60,557 bases of DNA from an uncultured Bacteroidales bacterium (GTDB taxonomy: Bacteria; Bacteroidota; Bacteroidia; Bacteroidales; Muribaculaceae). This document shows, piece by piece, positions 54,579 to 60,557 of the stretch; position 1 is the stretch's first letter; each line of letters starts with the position of its first letter. Location: positions 1-60,557 of the forward strand of contig CALZTY010000011.1 in the NCBI GenBank assembly GCA_945829225.1, written 5' to 3'. A program made the position numbers and the translations under genes. The notes beneath the pieces are model-generated. The model was not told the DNA's origin, did no database searches, and was given only the letters and a program-made list of their open reading frames with translations.

Positions 54579-56072
54579 ATGTTGTCCTTCATTGACTCCA
54601 TCAATATCTCTGAGATAGGTAAGCAATTGCTTTACAATCCTCAACAACCTCTGCTGTTCAACACAGGATTGTTCTTGTTGCTCTTTGCCGCTTTCTATGG
54701 TATATATTATTTGTTGAGAAATGTGCGCGTGCTCCGCATGGGAGTTACCATACTTTTCTCTCTTTATTTTTACTACAAATCAAGTGCCGAGTGTTGCCTT
54801 TTGCTCTTGGCTATATGTGGCATCGACTATCTCCTTGGCAACCTCATGGGGATGTTATCAACTCGTCGCGCCCGTCTCGGAGTGGTCGTTGCCAGTCTGT
54901 TGCTTAACCTCGGATTACTTATTTACTTCAAGTATTTCAACCTGTTGCTGTCTACTTGGGCAAGTATGAGCGGGGCAGATTTCGAGCCTCTCAGCATCAT
55001 ATTGCCTGCCGGTATCTCATTTATTACTTTCCGCTCCATCAGTTACATTATTGATGTATACCGAGGCGACACCTTGCCCGAGCGAAATATTCTCAACTAT
55101 ATTTTTGCCCTGACTTTCTTTTCCCCGTTGCTTGCCGGTCCTGTGGTGCGCGCTCGCGACCTTTTGCCTCAGATACGCAAGCCACTTAGTATCACCAATG
55201 CTATGGTCAACGAGGGCTTTATATTAATAATGTGTGGCTTAATCAAGAAGGTAGTCGTCGCCGACTATATCAGTTGCAACTTTGTCAACCGCATTTTTGA
55301 TAATCCCGCCCTTTATTCAGGTTTCGAAAATTTGATGGGTTGCTTCGGCTTCACCATCCAGATTTACTGTGACTTCTCTGGTTACTCCGATATGGCTATA
55401 GGCTTGGCTCTCCTCTTGGGCTATCGATTCAAGCAGAATTTCGATGCTCCATTTAAGGCTCAAAACCCCTCGGAGTTTTGGCGCCGCTGGCACATCTCTC
55501 TGTCGACATGGCTACGCGATTACCTCTACTTTCCATTGGGTGGTAGCCGTTGCAGCAAATTGCGCACATACTTCAACAACTTCATCACTATGGTCCTCGG
55601 CGGCCTGTGGCATGGGGCAAGTTGGATGTATCTGCTTTGGGGCGCTTACCAGGGTCTCCTTTTGGTCCTCCACAAGATGGTCAAGTCTATACACATTGCT
55701 CCGGCTTTCTTGCGTGGCACCCTTGCGGCTCGTATCTTCAACATATGCATCACCATGGCTCTATCGCTCGTGGGCTTTGTGATTTTCCGTGCCGACTCTA
55801 TTGAAAAGTTGTCCGTCATCTTCGAGCAAATATTCTGCAATTTCCATGCATCGGTGATAGGACAGTTTGTAGCCGGTTATCCGCTTATCGTTGTTGCCAT
55901 AGTTGCCGGATATGTGATGCACTACTTGCCCACCTCGTGGAACTCGCGAGTCGTCACTCTTTATGGCTCCATGCCTGCGGTGGTGAGAGGCTTGATACTT
56001 GCATTGGTGATTTTCATCGCCATACAGGCTCGCTCGAGCGACTTGGTGCCTTTTATTTATCTACAATATTGA
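54579..56072 (+). CDS. MBOAT O-acyltransferase (AlgI-like)
   Basis: A 497-residue inner-membrane protein with about 11 hydrophobic segments. The conserved block FWRRWHISLSTWLRDYLYFP is followed by PLGGSR and GLWHGASWMYLLWG, with the catalytic histidine H345; all are typical of AlgI/PatA-type acyltransferases that pass acetyl groups across the membrane. It is the last gene of the ftsY operon, 6 bp after the second SGNH gene. With two secreted SGNH proteins it forms a probable glycan O-acetylation machine; the target glycan is unknown. Confidence 0.92.
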   Translation: MLSFIDSINISEIGKQLLYNPQQPLLFNTGLFLLLFAAFYGIYYLLRNVRVLRMGVTILFSLYFYYKSSAECCLLLLAICGIDYLLGNLMGMLSTRRARLGVVVASLLLNLGLLIYFKYFNLLLSTWASMSGADFEPLSIILPAGISFITFRSISYIIDVYRGDTLPERNILNYIFALTFFSPLLAGPVVRARDLLPQIRKPLSITNAMVNEGFILIMCGLIKKVVVADYISCNFVNRIFDNPALYSGFENLMGCFGFTIQIYCDFSGYSDMAIGLALLLGYRFKQNFDAPFKAQNPSEFWRRWHISLSTWLRDYLYFPLGGSRCSKLRTYFNNFITMVLGGLWHGASWMYLLWGAYQGLLLVLHKMVKSIHIAPAFLRGTLAARIFNICITMALSLVGFVIFRADSIEKLSVIFEQIFCNFHASVIGQFVAGYPLIVVAIVAGYVMHYLPTSWNSRVVTLYGSMPAVVRGLILALVIFIAIQARSSDLVPFIYLQY

Positions 56073-56228
56073 CGACTTAATTTTTTGATTTATAACGCTA
56101 TACACCATTATGGCATGAAATATATGCTATAAAACATTAAAAAAAATCATCAAATTTGTTGCCAAATTAAAAATAAAGTTCTAATTTAGAGCCGTGAAAC
56201 TTCATCGTTAACTCTAAACTGTTATATT

Positions 56229-56486
56229 ATGTCAAAGACAATCACTTTCAACGAGCTCCGTCGCCTCAAAGACAGCTTGCCCGATGGTTCAATGCACAAA
56301 ATTGCAGACAAACTCAATACAACGGTACAGACCGTTCGTAATTACTTTGGTGGCAGCAATTATGACTGCGGTAAGAACCTCGGCGTTCACATCGAACCCG
56401 GTCCCGAGGGTGGCATCGTTGTCCTCGATGATACAACAATCTACGATATGGCTGTAGAAATCCTGAAGGAGCAGGAGGGAGAATAA
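56229..56486 (+). CDS. Small helix-turn-helix DNA-binding protein
   Basis: An 85-residue protein with a possible helix-turn-helix at about 20-42 (SMHKIADKLNTTVQTVRNYF) and a C-terminal block EGGIVVLDDTTIYDMAVEIL conserved in similar small proteins of Bacteroidales as I recall. The family has no experimentally known role that I can name. It is a single short transcript with its own strong terminator. It may be an abundant regulator or nucleoid-type protein. Confidence 0.72.
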   Translation: MSKTITFNELRRLKDSLPDGSMHKIADKLNTTVQTVRNYFGGSNYDCGKNLGVHIEPGPEGGIVVLDDTTIYDMAVEILKEQEGE

Positions 56487-56526
56487 TTAAGGCCCCCTTT
56501 GTTGTATTTTTCGAAGAAAGAACATT

Positions 56527-56575
56527 GACAATGTGCCATCCGCTTTAATTAGCTGATAGCACATTGTCTTTTTTT
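56527..56575 (+). terminator. Intrinsic terminator of the small HTH gene
   Basis: A perfect 10-bp stem (GACAATGTGC with GCACATTGTC) encloses a 22-nt loop and is followed by seven T. This is a strong rho-independent terminator 40 bp after the stop. Confidence 0.9.
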
Positions 56576-56595
56576 ACTATTTAATGGGATTTGTT

Positions 56596-57714
56596 ATGAG
56601 ACTGATTACTATAGCTATACACACATACGACCGCGCTCTCAAGGTTAGAGAGTTATTGGAGATCGAAGGCATCAATGTGACACTCCAGAATGTCAACTTG
56701 GAGAGTCCCGGTGTGTCGTCGGGCGTTCGTATTCGCATACCCGAGAGCGACCTCCCTTTGGCGCTCCGTGTTTTGGAGAACCCCGAAATCTTCAACTCCA
56801 AGATTTCATCAATCGTCGATATGCAGGTGTCGCCACACTCGGTGATTGTGCCTACCGATTTCAGCGCACACTCACTCAAGGCTGCCATGATTGCCGCTCG
56901 CATTGCCTTTACTCGCAAGGTTGATATGACTCTGATTCACTCCTACATTGACCCACATGTCAGCGCCAATCTCCAACTCAGTGACAGACTCACTTACGAG
57001 ATTGCCGGCGCTACTACCGCTCGCAAGTTGAAGGAGGAAGCCGCTGCTAAATTGGACGCTTTCGGCTCGTCACTCAAGGAGGCGATGAAGAACGGCGAGA
57101 TTCCCGTGGTGCGTTTCAACAAGGTGGTGGTTGAGGGTGTGCCCGAGGATGCCATCGTTGATTTCACCAAGGGTAGGGCACCTTATATCGTCGTCATGGG
57201 CACTCGTTCAATCAAGGATAAGGAGAAAGATATGGTGGGTAGCGTCACTGCCGAGGTCCTCGACAAGTGCCGCTTCTCGGTCCTTACCATACCGGCTGAG
57301 GCTCATATTGACCCTTCATATAAGCCACATAACATCCTCTTTTTCAGCAACCTCGACCAAGAGGATATACTGGCTATGGACGCCCTATATCGCTTTTTCC
57401 CCGACAGCAATGCTCGCGTTACAATTCTTCATGTGCCACCGCGCCATCGCTATACCGACAAGGCTGCCGGAAAAGCTGCAACTGCTCTCAGCGACTATTG
57501 CTCGCGCACCTTCGACCAATATTCGTTTGAGAACATCCCGCTGTCGCCAAAATTGGCTATCAATGAACTCGAAAAATTACAAGCCGAGCGATCGTTTGAC
57601 CTAATCGTCGTCCCAAATCGCCGCAAGAACGCTTTCACGCGTATCTTCAACCCCGGCATCGCTCATCGACTCCTTTTCCACGCCGATCTCCCCATGCTCG
57701 TCATTCCCGTATAA
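56596..57714 (+). CDS. Universal stress protein with N-terminal signal-transducing-like domain
   Basis: A 372-residue cytosolic protein. The N-terminal 65 residues (MRLITIAIHTYDRALKVREL, then GVSSGVRIRIPESDLPLALR) resemble DUF2007-type putative signal-transducing domains. The first Usp domain spans about 75-235 (VIVPTDFSAHSLKAAMIAAR, with MGTRSIKDKEKDMVGSVTAE at the ATP loop). A degenerate second Usp domain spans about 245-372 (ILFFSNLDQEDILAMDAL, ending LLFHADLPMLVIPV). The ATG at 56596 fits the domain start; one at 56584 is possible. It probably senses energy state or stress. Confidence 0.82.
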   Translation: MRLITIAIHTYDRALKVRELLEIEGINVTLQNVNLESPGVSSGVRIRIPESDLPLALRVLENPEIFNSKISSIVDMQVSPHSVIVPTDFSAHSLKAAMIAARIAFTRKVDMTLIHSYIDPHVSANLQLSDRLTYEIAGATTARKLKEEAAAKLDAFGSSLKEAMKNGEIPVVRFNKVVVEGVPEDAIVDFTKGRAPYIVVMGTRSIKDKEKDMVGSVTAEVLDKCRFSVLTIPAEAHIDPSYKPHNILFFSNLDQEDILAMDALYRFFPDSNARVTILHVPPRHRYTDKAAGKAATALSDYCSRTFDQYSFENIPLSPKLAINELEKLQAERSFDLIVVPNRRKNAFTRIFNPGIAHRLLFHADLPMLVIPV

Positions 57715-57814
57715 TCCCACGAGGTATACATAAGTTAAAAATTCATAATCCATATTATGTTAAATTGGGGTTTGTGTTCCCCTTATCATTCGTTCTGTCT
57801 AAACTCTTTCATAT

Positions 57815-57926
57815 TTTGCAGTGTTATCATAGAAATAGCAAAATTAGGAATTCACTTTGCTATGTTACGATAGAAAGAGCAAAAATACTGAATATGCTTT
57901 TGCTATGTTACGATAGAAAGAGCAAA
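57815..57926 (+). repeat. Three phased 28-bp repeats upstream of the sulfur-transfer fusion gene
   Basis: Copies lie at 57815-57842, 57856-57883 and 57899-57926. The last two are identical and the first differs at five positions. Each contains short inverted arms (TTTGC...GCAAA outside, CTAT...ATAG inside in copies 2 and 3). Start-to-start spacings are 41 and 43 bp, about four helical turns, so a regulator could bind the same DNA face. The array lies upstream of the -7 box for the CoA-disulfide reductase fusion. Confidence 0.85.
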
Positions 57927-57964
57927 GAATAAGGTATACGCTATTATATTCCGAATATTTATGA

Positions 57965-57972
57965 TAACTTTG
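57965..57972 (+). promoter_or_regulatory. -7 box of the CoA-disulfide reductase fusion gene
   Basis: TAACTTTG, 32 nt before the ATG, without a TTG -33 element at the usual distance. This fits a promoter that needs an activator, possibly binding the three repeats upstream. Confidence 0.55.
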
Positions 57973-58004
57973 CAAATGATATGAACCATTAAAAATTTGT
58001 CCTT

Positions 58005-60473
58005 ATGGAAACAAAATCTCAGAAATATCTCATCGTAGGCGGTGTTGCCGGTGGCGCAACTGCAGCTGCTCGCATCAGAAGACTTGACGAAGATGCAGAA
58101 ATCATCCTCTTTGAGAAGGGTAAATATATTTCCTATGCTAATTGCGGATTACCTTATTATATAGGAGGTGTCATTGAGCAACGAGATAAGTTGTTTGTGC
58201 AGACACCTGAGGCTTTTAGTAAGCGTTTCAATATTGATGTACGCGTTGAGAATGAGGTGCTTACGATTGACAAGTTTTCTAAACAAGTCACCGTTCGTGC
58301 TGCAGATGGACACGAATACGTTGACACATATGACAAGCTTCTGCTCTCGCCGGGTGCTTCACCGGTCGTTCCACCTCTGGCAGGCATTGACGGTAAAGGC
58401 ATTTTCACACTGCGCAACGTGAGCGATACCGACCTCATCAAGTCATATATGCAGACACATACCGTTAAGCGTGCTGTGATAGTCGGAGGCGGTTTCATAG
58501 GGCTTGAAATGGCTGAAAACCTCAAGCATGCAGGTGCGCAGGTGGCTGTCGTAGAAATGGCTCCTCAAGTGATGGCACCTATCGATTATTCGATGGCGGC
58601 TCTCGTTCATGACCATTTATTACAACAAGACGTCAAGTTATACCTCGAACAGGCGGTTGAAGGCTTTAGTCGGGATGGTGAAGAGATTACAGTCCATTTC
58701 AAGTCGGGTATCTCACTAAAGACAGATATGGTCTTGCTCAGTATAGGTGTAAGAGCAGAGACCACCCTTGCACAATCTGCAGGCTTGAGACTCGGTGAAA
58801 TGCGAGGTATATGGGTGAATGACTTTCTCCAAACCTCTGACGATAATATTTACGCCGTTGGTGATGCCATTGAGTTTCCCCACCCTATTACCGGTAAGCC
58901 GTGGCTCAACTTCCTCGCCGGACCGGCAAACCGTCAGGCACGTATAGTTGCGGACAATATGGTCTTAGGTAACAAAATCAAGTACGAAGGTTCTATTGGC
59001 ACTTCAATCGCTAAAGTATTTGACTTGACAGTTGCCTCTACAGGTCTGCCGGCAAAGCGACTTAAGCAAATGGATATTCCATACCTATCAGCAACGATAC
59101 ACAATGGCTCGCATGCCGGATACTATCCCGGAGCGCGCCAGATGTCCATTAAGATTACGTTCTCACCTTCGGACGGTCGCCTATATGGTGCTCAGATTGT
59201 GGGATATGATGGCGTTGATACGCGCATCAATCAATTTGCACTCGCTATAAAGCAAGGAGCCCCAGTTGACCAACTTACTCGCATAGAACATGCTTATGCG
59301 CCTCCATACTCGTCAGCTAAGGATCCGGTGGCTATTGCCGGATATGTGGCTTGTAACATACTGTCGGGCAAGATGACCCCAATCTATTGGCGCGAAATGA
59401 AAGAAGCCGACACCCACAAAGTGATGCTTATTGATGTGCGCACCCCGGATGAATTTGCTCTTGGCTCTATCCCCGGTGCAGTCAATTTGCCTCTCGACAA
59501 CCTTCGTCAGCATCTTTCTCAAATTCCCAAAGATCGTCCGCTGTGGCTATTCTGTGGTGTGGGATTGCGTGGCTATCTCGCTTCCAATATCCTCAAAGGG
59601 CATGGTTTCTCTGAAGTGCGCAACCTCGTTGGTGGGTTGAAGACTTATAAAGCCGCTATCGCCAAGGTGAAGACACCTGCCGGATTTTCAAATACACCCT
59701 ACTCTCCGGCTTGCTCCTCATCATCTTGCCATACTGCACCATGCAACATTATCAAAGTAGATGCTTGTGGCATACAATGCCCCGGACCAATACTAAAAAT
59801 GAAAAAAGCCATGGATAATCTCAACCCGGGCGAGATACTTGAGATCAAGTCTACCGATGCCGGCTTTCCTCGTGATGCCGAGGCTTGGTGCCGCACTACC
59901 GGCAATTTAATGTTAAACCGACATTCAGAAAGTGGAGTGTATATTGTTGAAATTCAGAAAACTACGCCATGCACTGCCGCAGCGGTAATGCCATCAGACG
60001 GCAAACAAGGCAAGACATTCATACTCTTCAGCGATGACCTCGACAAGGCACTTGCCACATTTGTTCTCGCCAATGGCGCTGCGGCAACAGGTAAGAAAGT
60101 GAGCATATTCTTCACCTTCTGGGGGCTTAATGCCATCAAGAAATCCCAAAAACCAAAGGTCGAAAAAGACATCTTCGGACGTATGTTCTCGTGGATGCTC
60201 CCATCTGATTCCACCAAGCTATCACTTTCAAAGATGAATATGATGGGAATTGGCAAGCGGATGATGCGTTACCTCATGAAAAAGAAAGGCGTTGATTCGC
60301 TTGAGTCCCTCCGCCAACAAGCTATTGATAATGGCGTGGAGTTTATTGCATGCCAGATGTCAATGGATGTGATGGGTGTCAAGCGCGAAGAACTGCTTGA
60401 CAATGTGACTGTGGGTGGTGTAGCCTCATATATGGAGCGTGCCGAAAATGCCAATGTCAACCTATTCATTTGA
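58005..60473 (+). CDS. CoA-disulfide reductase / rhodanese / TusA / DsrE fusion protein
   Basis: An 822-residue multidomain sulfur-transfer protein. Residues 1-450 are a CoA-disulfide reductase-type flavoenzyme (VGGVAGGATAAARIRR; active cysteine C47 in SYANCGLPYYIGG). About 460-555 is a rhodanese with the sulfur-carrying C517 in LWLFCGVGLRGYLAS. About 585-655 is a TusA-like domain (C592 in GIQCPGPILKMKKA). About 670-822 is a DsrE-like domain (FILFSDDLDKALATFVLAN; C783 in EFIACQMSMDVMG). Each domain retains its key cysteine, so a persulfide could pass from domain to domain. It lies after three 28-bp repeats that may be operator sites. Confidence 0.92.
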   Translation: METKSQKYLIVGGVAGGATAAARIRRLDEDAEIILFEKGKYISYANCGLPYYIGGVIEQRDKLFVQTPEAFSKRFNIDVRVENEVLTIDKFSKQVTVRAADGHEYVDTYDKLLLSPGASPVVPPLAGIDGKGIFTLRNVSDTDLIKSYMQTHTVKRAVIVGGGFIGLEMAENLKHAGAQVAVVEMAPQVMAPIDYSMAALVHDHLLQQDVKLYLEQAVEGFSRDGEEITVHFKSGISLKTDMVLLSIGVRAETTLAQSAGLRLGEMRGIWVNDFLQTSDDNIYAVGDAIEFPHPITGKPWLNFLAGPANRQARIVADNMVLGNKIKYEGSIGTSIAKVFDLTVASTGLPAKRLKQMDIPYLSATIHNGSHAGYYPGARQMSIKITFSPSDGRLYGAQIVGYDGVDTRINQFALAIKQGAPVDQLTRIEHAYAPPYSSAKDPVAIAGYVACNILSGKMTPIYWREMKEADTHKVMLIDVRTPDEFALGSIPGAVNLPLDNLRQHLSQIPKDRPLWLFCGVGLRGYLASNILKGHGFSEVRNLVGGLKTYKAAIAKVKTPAGFSNTPYSPACSSSSCHTAPCNIIKVDACGIQCPGPILKMKKAMDNLNPGEILEIKSTDAGFPRDAEAWCRTTGNLMLNRHSESGVYIVEIQKTTPCTAAAVMPSDGKQGKTFILFSDDLDKALATFVLANGAAATGKKVSIFFTFWGLNAIKKSQKPKVEKDIFGRMFSWMLPSDSTKLSLSKMNMMGIGKRMMRYLMKKKGVDSLESLRQQAIDNGVEFIACQMSMDVMGVKREELLDNVTVGGVASYMERAENANVNLFI

Positions 60474-60557
60474 TTTTTTACGCTTTTTATTTTGTCAAGA
60501 AATAAATTAACCTAAAATCCGCAACTATCATCCAATACACGATTAAGGGTAGATTTA

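Noticed and set aside
57815..57926. CRISPR array
   Set aside because: There are only three repeats, the spacers are 13 and 15 bp, and no cas gene is near. Phased operator sites fit better.

Overview
The window comes from a Bacteroidota chromosome, most likely order Bacteroidales and possibly a gut Muribaculaceae-type organism (the family guess is an impression and was not tested). The signs are: promoters with the Bacteroidota -7 box TAnnTTTG, usually with a TTG about 20 bp upstream; two TonB-dependent receptors with carboxypeptidase-regulatory-like N-termini; type III glutamine synthetase; split glycine decarboxylase (GcvPA/GcvPB); class III fructose-1,6-bisphosphatase; a CBM20-GH77 amylomaltase; and small families typical of Bacteroidales (DUF4924, GIN-domain and Spy-like proteins). 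Almost every base is in a gene. Many genes are coupled by 1-4 nt stop/start overlaps. No rRNA, tRNA, IS element, phage or CRISPR array was found.

Layout. 1-3.7 kb, minus strand: two sigma-factor modules back to back. One is secreted caspase / ECF-like sigma / membrane protein with a TPR-like tail. The other is ECF sigma / small membrane protein / Spy-like periplasmic protein. 3.9-6.5 kb: malQ. 6.6-13.8 kb, minus: a self-contained glycine-cleavage operon lplA-gcvT-gcvH-gcvPA-gcvPB-lpd, plus a hexapeptide acetyltransferase. 14.0-14.7 kb: a small DUF4160/DUF2442 pair between two nearly identical 39-bp promoter/operator copies. 14.7-19.0 kb: a structured leader with an Arg-rich short ORF, glnN, and an overlapping PurF-like amidotransferase, then pepO. 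21.1-26.2 kb: a TonB receptor / beta-helix lipoprotein / purple-acid-type phosphatase locus. 26.3-30.0 kb, minus: etfB-etfA-acyl-CoA dehydrogenase. 30-36 kb: OmpA lipoprotein, ADP-ribosylglycohydrolase, GT4 glycosyltransferase, outer-membrane barrel, MIP18/SufT-like protein, LpxH-like hydrolase and DUF4924. 35.8-45.7 kb: holB-mlaF-mlaE, udk-lptB, a second TonB receptor, a polysaccharide flippase, a GIN-domain protein and dus. 45.8-48.5 kb: AlkZ-related protein and fbp. 48.6-56.1 kb: ftsY-rimO-menF-SGNH-SGNH-MBOAT. 56.2-60.5 kb: a small HTH protein, a universal stress protein, and a four-domain CoA-disulfide reductase/rhodanese/TusA/DsrE fusion behind three helically phased 28-bp repeats.

The most unusual parts are: (1) the caspase/sigma/TPR-membrane operon, which could be a proteolysis-gated transcription switch; (2) the duplicated promoter-operator that puts a toxin-antitoxin-like pair and the glutamine synthetase gene behind the same palindrome, together with a leader that looks like an attenuator; (3) the three-repeat operator array in front of the sulfur-transfer fusion protein; and (4) the paired SGNH hydrolases plus MBOAT, which look like a cell-surface O-acetylation module attached to a housekeeping operon. 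These functional readings are inferences from sequence and context.
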